A stretch of 64,000 nt of DNA from Halosimplex rubrum (GCF_013415885.1 NZ_CP058910.1:434001-498000), one strand, 5' to 3'. Positions 43,235 to 51,948 are shown, counted from the first letter of the stretch. The notes: generated by a model not told the origin, from the sequence alone. Translations and numbers: made by a program.

Positions 43235-44380
43235 ATGACAGTCGAGATCGGTATCGTCGGCGCGGGCAATCGCGGACAGGCCCACGCCGACTCCTACGGC
43301 GACGTCGACGGCGCCGACGTCGTCGCCGTCGCTGACATCGACGAAGAGGCGGCGGCCGAACTGGCCGACGACCACGGCGCCGACGTGTACGGTGACTTCC
43401 GGGACATGCTCGACGACGCGGGCGTCGACGCCGTGAGCGTCTGCGTCCACAACAACCTCCACCGCCCGGTCGCCGAGGCCGCAGCCGACGCGGGGGCGCA
43501 CATCTTCACCGAGAAGCCCATGGCCGCCACCTACGCCGACGCGAAGGCCATGGCCGACGCCGCCGAGACCGCCGGCGTCCACATCGGCGTCCAGAACTAC
43601 GACCTCTTTAACGACGAGACCCGCGCCGCAAGCCGCCTGGTCGACCAAGGCGAACTCGGCGAGCCCTACTACGCCCGCGGCGTCTTCTCCCGGCGCCGGG
43701 GCCGCCCCTACATCGACGGCTACGGCACCCCCGGGTTCGTCTCCAAGGACTCCGCCGGCGGCGGCCCGGTCATCGACATCGGTACCTACGTCCTCGGGCA
43801 ACTGCTCTACCTGCTCGGCAACGCCGACGTCGAGCGGGTCGGCGGCGCCACCTTCGAGAAGACCGACGACGCCTACGCCGAGGAGCAGGTCGGCGAGAAC
43901 CGCGACACCTACACCGGCCGCCTCGAGGAGTCGGGCTACGACGTGGAGGATTCGGGGGTCGGGATGGCCCACCTGGCCGACGGGTCGGTGCTCGAACTCC
44001 GGGCGGCCTGGCACATGTACCTCCCCGACCGCCCCAGCGTGGTCGCCGGTTCCCAGGGCGGGCTCCAGCTGGACCCCTTCGAGTTCTACACGACGACGGG
44101 CGACTACGAGGCGACCGTCTCGCTGGATCTGGACGAGTACGAGCGCCGCCAGGGCCTCATCGCCGGCGACGGCTACGAGACCGCCGACACCGGCGACCAG
44201 TTCGCCCACTGGATCGACACCATCGAGGGCGACGTGGACGGCGAGCCCATCGACACCGGCGACCTGGCGCTCAACTCCATGCGGATCATGGAAGGCATCT
44301 ACCTCTCGCAGGCAGCGGGCCGCGAGCTGACCGCCGAGGAGATCGCCGAACAGTCCGAATCGACCGCCGTGGAACTGTAG
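43235..44380 (+). CDS. Gfo/Idh/MocA family oxidoreductase
   Basis: 381 residues. N-terminal Rossmann fold with GIVGAGNRGQAHADSY, the conserved EKPMA motif (about residue 92) and a C-terminal alpha/beta domain, with the substrate-binding lysine/histidine region around GPVIDIGTYVLGQLLYLLG. In haloarchaea, such enzymes include glucose-fructose oxidoreductase-like and xylose dehydrogenase proteins. NAD(P)-dependent sugar oxidation or isomer conversion is likely; the substrate is unknown. Confidence 0.88.
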   Translation: MTVEIGIVGAGNRGQAHADSYGDVDGADVVAVADIDEEAAAELADDHGADVYGDFRDMLDDAGVDAVSVCVHNNLHRPVAEAAADAGAHIFTEKPMAATYADAKAMADAAETAGVHIGVQNYDLFNDETRAASRLVDQGELGEPYYARGVFSRRRGRPYIDGYGTPGFVSKDSAGGGPVIDIGTYVLGQLLYLLGNADVERVGGATFEKTDDAYAEEQVGENRDTYTGRLEESGYDVEDSGVGMAHLADGSVLELRAAWHMYLPDRPSVVAGSQGGLQLDPFEFYTTTGDYEATVSLDLDEYERRQGLIAGDGYETADTGDQFAHWIDTIEGDVDGEPIDTGDLALNSMRIMEGIYLSQAAGRELTAEEIAEQSESTAVEL

Positions 44381-44399
44381 CGCCCGATTTTCACAGTCG

Positions 44400-44830
44400 G
44401 CGCGCGCTGGAGCGCGCTCTCGTGCGCGCGACGTAGCCGCGCGAGGGATGACTGAGCGAGTATCGCGAGCGAAGGAATCGGTTGGGGAGGGTCGTGGCCG
44501 TCTGCGGTGCTGTGCGGGGCGGTCTGCTGTTTCTGTGGCTGTCCTGGCGGACTGAAAGGGCGAGGCGCGCTCGCGTTTATGTAGTCGCCTGAGCGACCGC
44601 TACCCGAGCGGAGCGAGGGTATGTCGCTCAGCGACCGCGAGCGGGGCGAGGGCTTTCAGCGCTTGCTGTCTCCTGCAGTTACAGCGGTTCGTAGCGAGCG
44701 GGGCGAGGGCTTTCAGCGCTTGCTGTCTCCTGCAGTTACAGCGGTTCGTAGCGAGCGGGGCGAGGGCTTTCAGCGGTTACCGAAGACTGCGGTCGCTCAA
44801 ACTGCGAGCGAGCGGGTCGGAAACGAATCA
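44400..44830 (+). repeat. dispersed palindromic repeat, copy B
   Basis: Fills most of the 466-bp gap 44381-44846. Same block order as the 36.2-36.5 kb copy, on the opposite strand: CGAGGGATGACTGAGCGAG, a GGTGCTGTGCGGGGCGGT block, CTGAAAGGGCGAGGCGCGCT, then an ATG at 44621 in the same place and a GCGAGGGCTTTCAGCG block. Here the last part is expanded into a 57-bp tandem repeat. The ORF at 44621-44899 runs on into the 3' end of the convergent gene. Confidence 0.75.
44637..44807 (+). repeat. 57-bp tandem repeat encoding a 19-residue period
   Basis: Three copies with period 57 bp: 44637-44693, 44694-44750 and 44751-44807. The first two are nearly identical; the third diverges after its first ~25 bp but keeps the period and reading frame (ERGEGFQRLPKTAVAQTAS). 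The period is 19 codons, and the frame is open over all copies from the ATG at 44621. The single unit in copy A (36.2 kb) matches one period. Spacers between copies are absent, so it is not a CRISPR. Confidence 0.8.
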
Positions 44831-44846
44831 GAACAGACTGCTCAGA

Positions 44847-45566
44847 CTACAGCTCGACGGTATCGAGGCTCTCGGAGATCTCGGAAACGTGGTCGTTGAA
44901 GGCGTCGACGAACCCCGAAAAACCGTCGGCGTGGGCGCGCAGGTCCTTCGGGGCGGGGGGCTGGTACTGCGAGAGGAGGTAGACGCCGCCCTCGCCGCCG
45001 ACGCGGAGGTAGCTGGCCCTATTTTCCTCCCACTTGAGTTCCCAGCGGGAACTGCCCACGCGCGCGGAAAAGGTGCCGTAGTCGTTGCCCTCGACGCGGT
45101 TGAGTTGCTCGGCCATCAGGTCACACACCTCGCGCATCCGCGAGAGGATGCGTTCGCGGGCCTCGACGACCGAGTCGACGGACTCGATGGCGGGTAGCTC
45201 GTCGGCGGTGTCGTCGAGGACGCCGTCGAGCGAGCGGACGTACTCGTTGAAGGCGTCGACGAAGGCGTCGTAGTCGGCCATCGCTTTCGCGAGCGCCTCG
45301 GGGTCGGGCGGTTGCTTGGTGGAGACGACGTAGACGTCGTCGCCGCGGCCGTCGAAGCGGAGGTAGTCGACGTCGCCGCCCTCGTACTTGAGCGTCCACG
45401 TGGCGCGGTCGGTGTCGAACTCCCGCTGGCCGTAGTCGCCGCCCTGGAGGCGGGCGAGTTCGCGCGCGATGCGGCCGGCGTGGTCGGTGACCTGCGCGAC
45501 CAGTTCGTCCCGGCGGTCGGCGGCCGCGTCGGCGCCGACCACGTCCGCGTCGAGCCCTGCTGTCAT
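44847..45566 (-). CDS. unrecognised cytoplasmic protein with an internal duplication
   Basis: 239 residues made of two similar halves of about 110 residues. Half 1 contains GGDYGQREFDTDRATWTLKYE, YVVSTKQPPDPEAL and FVDAFNEYVRSLD. Half 2 contains GNDYGTFSARVGSSRWELKWE, YLLSQYQPPAPKDL and FVDAFNDHVSEISESLD. Each half is helix, beta-rich core, helix. No signal or membrane segments. Function unknown; similar haloarchaeal proteins lie near PurO. ATG at 45566. The short gap to purO is a divergent promoter. Confidence 0.7.
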   Translation of the reverse strand: MTAGLDADVVGADAAADRRDELVAQVTDHAGRIARELARLQGGDYGQREFDTDRATWTLKYEGGDVDYLRFDGRGDDVYVVSTKQPPDPEALAKAMADYDAFVDAFNEYVRSLDGVLDDTADELPAIESVDSVVEARERILSRMREVCDLMAEQLNRVEGNDYGTFSARVGSSRWELKWEENRASYLRVGGEGGVYLLSQYQPPAPKDLRAHADGFSGFVDAFNDHVSEISESLDTVEL

Positions 45567-45679
45567 CGGCGGATCGACGGGCGCGAGGGGCATAACCCTC
45601 CTGTTCCGACCCCCGCTGGGACCGCACCGCACCGAACCGTATCGACACCTACTTTCCGTCCTAAGGCCGACGGTTGCCC

Positions 45680-46297
45680 ATGTACGTCGGACGCTTCGTC
45701 GTCGTCGCACCGGAGGTCGGCGCCTACCGCGTCTCCTCCCGTTCGTTCCCGAACAGGAAAGCGACCGGTCGCGAGCCGGGCACCGTCACCGTCGGCCCGA
45801 CGGCCGACGCTCCCGAGACCGACAACCCCTACGTCGAGTACAACTGCCTGCGGCTGACCGACAACGGCGCCGTGATCGGCAACGGCTCGCACGTCGACCC
45901 GATCGCCGAGAAGCTCGAACTGGGCTACCCCGCTCGCGACGCGCTGGCCGAGCCGCTGCTGGCGCTGGACTTCGAGAAGGACGACTACGACACGCCCCGC
46001 GTCGCGGGGGTCGTCGGCGTCGGCGCCGCGGACCCGAGCACGAACGCCGACGGCCCCGGTGCCGTGATCGGGACCGTCCGCCGCGACGCGCTGCTGGTCG
46101 AGGAAGTGACGGAACCGACGCTGGTCGCGACCTACGAGAAGGACAGCCCCGAACCGGTCGACTTCGACGCGACGGGTGCCGCCGCGGCCGCCAGCGAGGC
46201 CTACGGGATGGATCTGGAACACGAGGTCTGCGCCGTCGGCGTCGCCGGCGACGGCGAGGGCGGGTTCGAGACGGCGATCTTCAACGGCGAGGAGTAG
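45680..46297 (+). CDS. purO: IMP cyclohydrolase, archaeal type
   Basis: 205 residues; converts FAICAR to IMP, the last step of de novo purine synthesis in archaea that lack PurH cyclohydrolase. The family start [26 protein letters not shown] is unmistakable, followed by [17 protein letters not shown] and [11 protein letters not shown]. Length is normal. ATG at 45680 preferred over TTG two codons upstream. A second purine gene, purM, lies 7 kb away. Confidence 0.93.
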   Translation: MYVGRFVVVAPEVGAYRVSSRSFPNRKATGREPGTVTVGPTADAPETDNPYVEYNCLRLTDNGAVIGNGSHVDPIAEKLELGYPARDALAEPLLALDFEKDDYDTPRVAGVVGVGAADPSTNADGPGAVIGTVRRDALLVEEVTEPTLVATYEKDSPEPVDFDATGAAAAASEAYGMDLEHEVCAVGVAGDGEGGFETAIFNGEE

Positions 46298-46375
46298 ACG
46301 CGTCGCCCGCCGCGCCTCGCCGCTCTGCCGGGATTTTGCCGTACTACTAAGAGCGAGGGGTGCGCAGGCCAGTCC

Positions 46376-47083
46376 ATGAAGGTGGGCGTCATCTCGGACA
46401 TCCACGGGAATCTCGTGGCGCTGGAGGCGGTGCTGGAGGACATGCCGCCGGTCGACCGGCTCGTCTGCGCGGGCGACGTGGTCGGGTACAACCCCTGGCA
46501 CGCCGAGTGCGCGGCAGCCATCCGCGGCGAGGGCGACCACGGGCTGAGCGACGAGGCGGCCGCGATGTTGCCCGACGGAGCGGTGCCGACGGTGATGGGC
46601 AACCACGACCGGGCGGTCGCGTCCGACCAGGCCTACGGGTTCAACGACATGGCCGCGGCCGCGGTCGACCACGCCCGCGAGACCTGCAGCGACGACCAGC
46701 TGTCGTGGCTCGGCGAACTCCCCGAACAGCGCGTGGTCTGCGACCGGCGGATGCGACTCGTCCACGGTCACCCCCACGACCCCGACCGCTACACCTACCC
46801 CGAGGAGTACAACCCGGACATGCTCGGCGACGAGGACGTGCTCGTCACGGGCCACACCCACGTCCAGGGCCACGAGTTCTTCGACGAGGGGCTGATCTTG
46901 AATCCCGGCGCCGTCGGGCAACCCCGCGACGGCGACCCCCGGGCCGCCTACTCGCTGATCGACTTCGACAGCCGGGAGATCGAGGCCCGCCGCGTCGAGT
47001 ACGACGTGGATCGGGTCGTCGACGCGGTGCGGGAGGCCGACCTGCCGCTGCGGATCGGGACGCGACTGCGTTCGGGGCAGTAG
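46376..47083 (+). CDS. metallophosphoesterase (YfcE/DR1281-like)
   Basis: 235 residues. All five calcineurin-type motifs are visible: SDIHGN, CAGDVVGYNPW, GNHDRAV, LVHGHPHDP and TGHTHVQGH. Binds two metal ions; probably hydrolyses phosphodiesters or phosphomonoesters of unknown identity. Follows purO by 78 bp on the same strand and may be co-transcribed, although a separate promoter (TACTACTAAG at 46342) is plausible. Confidence 0.9.
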   Translation: MKVGVISDIHGNLVALEAVLEDMPPVDRLVCAGDVVGYNPWHAECAAAIRGEGDHGLSDEAAAMLPDGAVPTVMGNHDRAVASDQAYGFNDMAAAAVDHARETCSDDQLSWLGELPEQRVVCDRRMRLVHGHPHDPDRYTYPEEYNPDMLGDEDVLVTGHTHVQGHEFFDEGLILNPGAVGQPRDGDPRAAYSLIDFDSREIEARRVEYDVDRVVDAVREADLPLRIGTRLRSGQ

Positions 47084-47132
47084 ACGTCCGAGCGCGGAAG
47101 GCGGAGGGCGGAGGGCGGCGCGTCGGCGCCGC

Positions 47133-48311
47133 TCAGAACACGTCCTGGACGAGCTGGAGCGTCTGTTCGCGGTCGTCCCAGGGGACGAACACGGAGACGG
47201 AGGTCGCGGAGGTGATCACGTCGTAGAGGTGGATGTGGGCCTCCGAGACGGGGTCGATGGTGCGCTTGACGATGCCGGGCTGGTTGGGGAGGTCGCTGCC
47301 GGTGACGCGGACGACGGCGATGTCGTCCTCGACGGTGACGCTGGAGAGCGCCTCGCCGTCGACGACCTCGTCGTGCAACAGCGCCTCGGCGTCCTCGGCG
47401 TCCTCGGCGTCGACGTAGAAGGTGATCGAGTCCATGCCCGAGGAGTTGGCGTCGATGTTGATCCCCTCGTCACCGAGCGCGGCGGCGAGGTCGGCGAGGA
47501 TGCCCGGGCTGTTGCGGATCGCGCGACCGGCGACGGTCACGCAGGCCAGCCGCTCCTCCTGCAGGTCGATGAGGTTCTGGAACTCGCCCTCGATAGAGGT
47601 CCCACCCGTCAGCAGGTCGTCGTGCTGGTAGTGGACGACGCGAACGCCGAGATCGCTCCCCTTGTACGACAGCGCGGAGGGGGCGACGACTTCGGCGCCG
47701 CGGAACGACAGCGAGCGGAGCTCGTCGACGGTGATCTCGCCGACGTTGCGGGCGCCCTCGACGACGCGGGGGTCGCCGGTCATGACGCCCTCGACGTCGG
47801 TGACGATGACGACCTCGTCGGCGTCCATGAACTTGCCGAGCATGACGGCAGTGGTGTCCGAGCCGCCCCGGCCCAGGGTGGTGACGTTGCCCTCGTGGTC
47901 CTGGGCGAGGAAGCCGGTGATGACCGGGACCACGTCGGAGAGCTGGCCGCCGAGCGCGCTGGCGCGTTTCTTCGTCTCGTCGACGTCGACCTCGCCGTAC
48001 TCGTCGGTGATGATCGGCCACCCCTCGCTGCCGGGCTCGAAGAAGTCCGACTCGATACCGCGGGCGGCCAGCGCCCCCTTGAGCATCCGGACGGACGTGC
48101 GCTCGCCCATGGAGACGATCTCGGCGCGGTCGGCGTCCTCGGCGTCGTAGTTGATGTCGTCGAGCAGGTCGTCGGTCGTCGACCCCATCGCGCTGGCGAC
48201 GACGGCGACCTCGTGACCGTTCTCGATGGCTGCCGCGATAGAGTCGGCCGCGCGCGTGACGCGCTCGCCGTTGCCGAGACTCGTGCCCCCGAACTTCACT
48301 ACGACTCGCAT
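47133..48311 (-). CDS. lysC: aspartate kinase
   Basis: 392 residues; first enzyme of the aspartate family of amino acids (Lys/Thr/Met). Kinase motif MRVVVKFGGTSLGNGERV, then VITGFLAQDHEGNVTTLGRGGSDTTA and VTDVEGVMTGDPRVV. The C-terminal ~120 residues hold two ACT domains (VTVAGRAIRNSPGILADL, VRVTGSDLPNQPGIVKRT), which usually give feedback control by lysine or threonine. ATG at 48311 is the family start. Convergent with the phosphoesterase gene. Confidence 0.93.
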   Translation of the reverse strand: MRVVVKFGGTSLGNGERVTRAADSIAAAIENGHEVAVVASAMGSTTDDLLDDINYDAEDADRAEIVSMGERTSVRMLKGALAARGIESDFFEPGSEGWPIITDEYGEVDVDETKKRASALGGQLSDVVPVITGFLAQDHEGNVTTLGRGGSDTTAVMLGKFMDADEVVIVTDVEGVMTGDPRVVEGARNVGEITVDELRSLSFRGAEVVAPSALSYKGSDLGVRVVHYQHDDLLTGGTSIEGEFQNLIDLQEERLACVTVAGRAIRNSPGILADLAAALGDEGINIDANSSGMDSITFYVDAEDAEDAEALLHDEVVDGEALSSVTVEDDIAVVRVTGSDLPNQPGIVKRTIDPVSEAHIHLYDVITSATSVSVFVPWDDREQTLQLVQDVF

Positions 48312-48401
48312 CGGATCACCCGCAACGTGGTTGCGTGACGCATGGCTGGTGGAGCGGTGTTATCCCTCTCCCCGAATAACTGTGTCCATTGCGCGGCGGC
48401 G

Positions 48402-48637
48402 AAACTCCGCTATCGTTCGATCTCGGCGGCAAGTTCTGCGACGGCAGTGGACACGTCGCCGGTATTCTCGTAGCGGTGCTCGGCCAGCGTCCGCGCGGGG
48501 TACCGCCCGACCTCGGCGTCGGCGAACTCCGGGACCGTCGTGACCGAACTCGTCGCCATCGTCGACGCGATGGCCGAGGTGTCTCCCCACGCCGAGATCG
48601 GCGGACTCCAGAAAACCGGGCGCGAGTGGCTGTGATG
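48402..48637. other. gap with gene-like fragments, possible gene remnant
   Basis: The 336-bp gap 48312-48647 contains a 49-codon minus-strand ORF, 48410-48559, beginning MATSSVTTVPEFADAEVGRY and ending AELAAEIER. On the plus strand, 48544-48634, a frame reads LVAIVDAMAEVSPHAEIGGL and ends REWL-stop. Both have protein-like composition, but neither is a complete recognisable gene. They may be decayed ends of lost genes. Confidence 0.3.
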
Positions 48638-48647
48638 GCGAAGACCG

Positions 48648-50393
48648 TCACCGCTCGAACCGCGCCGCGAACCCGCCGTTCTCGGGGACCACCACGTCCA
48701 GCGCCTCCTCGCCGGTGACGGTCCACTCCTCGGATTCGAGGCCGCCCTCGCCGTCGTCTCGAACGACGTGGGCGGTCCACTCCTCGTCGGAGACGGCGTC
48801 GCCCTCGACGAGGAACGCGCAGTCCACCGTCACGATCCGCTGTGGCCCGGCCGTGATCGACCCGAGGAACCACTCCTCGCCGTCGCGGCGAGCCACGGTC
48901 GCTTCGACGCCGGGATACCCACCCACGAAACGCGTCTCGTCCCAGGCCGCCGGAACCCGCTCCAGGAACCCCTCCGCTTCGGGTCGAGCGGCGTACTCGT
49001 CGACGGAGTCGGCGAAGTGCTGGAGCGCCGACTCGAAGACGACCGAGAGCGCGAGTTCGTGGCCCGGCGTCGTCCGGGCGGCGTCCGCCGAGAACGTGAC
49101 CGGCGTGTAGTCCATCGGCCCGACGACGTTGCGGGTGAACGGGAGGGTGCAGTTGTGTTCCGGCGTGACGGTGGACCACTTGTAGTACTCGGCGCCCATC
49201 ACGCCCTCGTAGGTCATGACGTGGGGGTACCGGCGCTGGAGGCCCGTCGGAACCACGGAGCCGTGGAAGTTCACGAGGAGTTCGTGGTCTGCGGCCGCTT
49301 CGGCGAGGTCGTCGTAGAACTGCATCCGGCCCTGGTCGTCGGCGTCCATGAAGTCGACCTTGACCCCCGCGGCGCCCCAGTCGGCCCAGGTCGGGAGTCG
49401 CTCGGCCCGTTTGCTCTCGGTGTTCACGTCCGTCCAGTGAGTCCAGAGGATCACGTCGATCCCGCGCTCCGTCGCGTAGTCGATCAGGTCGGGCATCGCC
49501 GCGCGCTCGCGGGGCCAGCCGGCGTCGACGAGGACGTACTCCCAGCCGCGGTCGGCGGCGTAGTCGACGTACTCGCGCTGGCGCTCGAAGTCGTCGGGGC
49601 TGTCGGACTCGGACCACCACGACCACGCGACCCGACCGGGTTCGACCCACTCGTCGTCGAACCCGGCGTCGTCGACGAGGTCGGTCACGAGCGTCGACTC
49701 GACCACGTCGGCCAGGTCGCCGGTGATCGCGACGCGCCAGGGCGTCTCCAGCGGGAAGTGGGCGTTCATCTGCGTCTGCGGGAGCCCGAAGGTCATCCCC
49801 GGTCCCGAGTCCTCGGCGCGGAGGCGGGCGGCGGCGTAGTCGCCGTCGGCGCCCGCTTCGGCGAGCAGCAGCCACTCGTCGTCGACCCGAAACAGGCCGG
49901 GCGTGCAGTACTCCCCGTCGGTCTCGACGATGGGCTGCTGGCGGGCGCTGGCCTCGTGGGCCTCGTCGAAGGGGGTCAGCCACGTGGCGGTGTCGCGGGG
50001 CAGCGAGAGGGTCGTCTCGTCGCCGGTGTGCCGTTGCATCGCCGTGCCGGTGACGCGGAACCGGAAGGCGACGCCCTCGGCGGCGGCTCGGAGGTCGACC
50101 TCGACGACGCCGTCGGCGTCGGGATGGTCGTAGGTGACCGTCCGCTCGACCGCCCGATGGGTTCGCTCGCGAGCCTTTCCCTTCGGGAGGGCGTAGGTCT
50201 CGGCGACCTCCGCGGGGTCGTCGACCGACACCGCGGCGCCGGTCCAGTCGACGCCGTGGAGCTGTCGGGCGAGTTTCTCCACGGGGAGTTCGGAGGGCGT
50301 CACGAGCGTCGTGCCGTCGCGTTCGACGGCGAGTTCGGCCGTCTCCGGGTCGAAGACGACCGCGTTCGCGTCGGCGGGGCCGGTGAGTCGCAT
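48648..50393 (-). CDS. glycoside hydrolase family 97 protein
   Basis: 581 residues. N-terminal beta-sandwich (about 1-240), TIM barrel (about 250-500: WSWWSESDSPDDF, YVLVDAGWP, VILWTHWTDV), C-terminal beta domain. GVKVDFMDADDQ places an aspartate (D347) where retaining GH97 alpha-galactosidases have the nucleophile, whereas inverting alpha-glucosidases lack it. NFHGSVVPTGLQRRYPH and the Glu-rich YEGVMGAEYY follow the family pattern. Retaining alpha-galactosidase or similar is a fair inference. ATG at 50393 fits; no signal peptide, so it is intracellular. Confidence 0.85.
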   Translation of the reverse strand: MRLTGPADANAVVFDPETAELAVERDGTTLVTPSELPVEKLARQLHGVDWTGAAVSVDDPAEVAETYALPKGKARERTHRAVERTVTYDHPDADGVVEVDLRAAAEGVAFRFRVTGTAMQRHTGDETTLSLPRDTATWLTPFDEAHEASARQQPIVETDGEYCTPGLFRVDDEWLLLAEAGADGDYAAARLRAEDSGPGMTFGLPQTQMNAHFPLETPWRVAITGDLADVVESTLVTDLVDDAGFDDEWVEPGRVAWSWWSESDSPDDFERQREYVDYAADRGWEYVLVDAGWPRERAAMPDLIDYATERGIDVILWTHWTDVNTESKRAERLPTWADWGAAGVKVDFMDADDQGRMQFYDDLAEAAADHELLVNFHGSVVPTGLQRRYPHVMTYEGVMGAEYYKWSTVTPEHNCTLPFTRNVVGPMDYTPVTFSADAARTTPGHELALSVVFESALQHFADSVDEYAARPEAEGFLERVPAAWDETRFVGGYPGVEATVARRDGEEWFLGSITAGPQRIVTVDCAFLVEGDAVSDEEWTAHVVRDDGEGGLESEEWTVTGEEALDVVVPENGGFAARFER

Positions 50394-50517
50394 GTACGTG
50401 GGGGCTCGCGGCCGTCGCAAAAAGTTGCGGGTGCCGGAACGAGTCGCCCGATCCGTCGCCGGGTGTGCAGAACTGTCGATGGCGTTCAGTACAGGTGATA
50501 GGCTGATCAGTAGCATT

Positions 50518-50652
50518 CGCGCGAGCGGAGCGAGCGCGATTCACTGAATCCGAGCAGAGCGAGGATTCAGCCTTTTTCCCCACGTTTTTGCGACGGAGGA
50601 TTCCCGCAGGCGCGCGAAGCGCGCCGAGGAACTCTCCGTCGCAAAAAGTGGG
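50518..50652. repeat. palindromic intergenic island with nested inverted repeats
   Basis: Part of a 331-bp gap (50394-50724) without a credible gene. A GCGCGAGCGGAGCGAGCGC palindrome (50518-50538) is followed by a hairpin CTGAATCC/GGATTCAG (50544-50551 / 50563-50570). A long near-perfect pair CCACGTTTTTGCGACGGAG (50580-50598) and its complement (50634-50652, one base missing) encloses a hairpin GGCGCGC/GCGCGCC (50609-50615 / 50619-50625). The rest of the gap is upstream sequence of two divergent genes. Confidence 0.7.
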
Positions 50653-50724
50653 TTCGCACGCGAAACTGATCGCTGTCGACCCCGCGACCGAAGCTATATC
50701 GGACCCGACACCCCGAACGGAAGT

Positions 50725-51948
50725 ATGACGGACGACGCAGCCGCCGCGGTGCGACCCCTCTCGGCCGACCGCTACGACGAGTTCCGCCGGATCGTCGACT
50801 ACGCGTTCCACCCCGAGGAGGGGCCCCAGCGCTACGACGACGACCCCGAGCGGATCGCCGACCGCTACGGGGCGTTCGTCGACGATGCCCTCGTCAGCGT
50901 CTGCGGCCACTACGACCTCCGGGCGACCCTGCGCGGCGAGTGGGTCCGGCTCGCGGGCCTGGCCGCCGTCGCGACGCCGCCCGAACACCGCCGGGAGGGG
51001 TACGTCGGCGCTCTGGTCGCCGACGCGCTGGAGCGGTGGCGCGGCGAGTACCCGCTCTCGGCGCTGTGGCCGTTCGCGCGGTCGTACTACGAACAGTTCG
51101 GCTGGGCGACCGCCAACACGGCGACGACGTACACGTGCCCGCCCGAGCAACTGGCGTTCGCCCGCGGGGCGGCCGACGGGCGCGCTCGACCGGTCGAACC
51201 CGACGAGTGGCGCGCGCTCCGCTCGGTCCACGAGACGGCCGCCGCGGAGACGACCCTCGCGCTCAAGCGTCGGTCGGAGGCGTGGTGGCGCGAGCGCGTC
51301 CTCTCCGAGGGGGGCGACGACCGACCGTGGGCGTACGTCTGGGAGCGCGACGGCGACGTGTGCGGCTATCTCGTCTACGACTTCGAGGACGCCGGCGAGG
51401 GGTTCGAGAACCGGCGGCTGGCGGTCGACGACATGGCCGCCGCCGACCACGAGGCGCGGCTCGGCCTCCTCGGATTCCTCGCCGACCACGACTCTCAGGT
51501 CACGGAGATACGCTTCGAGAGCGACGCCCGGACGGAACTCCTCGACCTCGTCGACGACCCCGACGCGGTCGACTGCGGGGTGGAGACGGGGCCGATGGTC
51601 CGCGTCGTCGACGCGGTCGACGCGCTGGAGACCTGCCCCTATCCGGCGGACGCGAGCGCCGACTGCACGCTCGCCGTGACCGACGAGACGGCCGACTGGA
51701 ACGACGGCGTCTTCGACCTGGCAGTCGCGGACGGCGAGGCCGACTGCGCGCCCCGCGAGGCGGACGCCGAGACTGTCGACCCGGACGCGACCCTCGACGT
51801 GGGGACGCTCTCGCAACTCGTCGTCGGGTATCACGACGTGGCGACCGCCCGTCGCGTCGGCGGCCTCTCCGTGGCCGAGGGATCCGTCGCCGACACCCTC
51901 GCGACGCTGTTCCCGCCCGAGCGGGTGTATCTGCGGACGTTCTTCTGA
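50725..51948 (+). CDS. Eis-like N-acetyltransferase
   Basis: 407 residues with the Eis layout: N-terminal GNAT domain with ATPPEHRREGYVGALV (acetyl-CoA pyrophosphate loop, R/G-x-x-G), a second GNAT-like domain and a C-terminal SCP2-like domain (DGVFDLAVADGEADC... LSQLVVGYHDVATARRVGGL) ending with the conserved YLRTFF carboxylate end. Eis enzymes acetylate aminoglycosides or peptides; the substrate here is unknown. Confidence 0.87.
   Translation: MTDDAAAAVRPLSADRYDEFRRIVDYAFHPEEGPQRYDDDPERIADRYGAFVDDALVSVCGHYDLRATLRGEWVRLAGLAAVATPPEHRREGYVGALVADALERWRGEYPLSALWPFARSYYEQFGWATANTATTYTCPPEQLAFARGAADGRARPVEPDEWRALRSVHETAAAETTLALKRRSEAWWRERVLSEGGDDRPWAYVWERDGDVCGYLVYDFEDAGEGFENRRLAVDDMAAADHEARLGLLGFLADHDSQVTEIRFESDARTELLDLVDDPDAVDCGVETGPMVRVVDAVDALETCPYPADASADCTLAVTDETADWNDGVFDLAVADGEADCAPREADAETVDPDATLDVGTLSQLVVGYHDVATARRVGGLSVAEGSVADTLATLFPPERVYLRTFF

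Noticed and set aside
44637-44807. Possible CRISPR array
   Set aside because: The units follow each other directly with a 57-bp period; there are no unique spacers and no cas genes.
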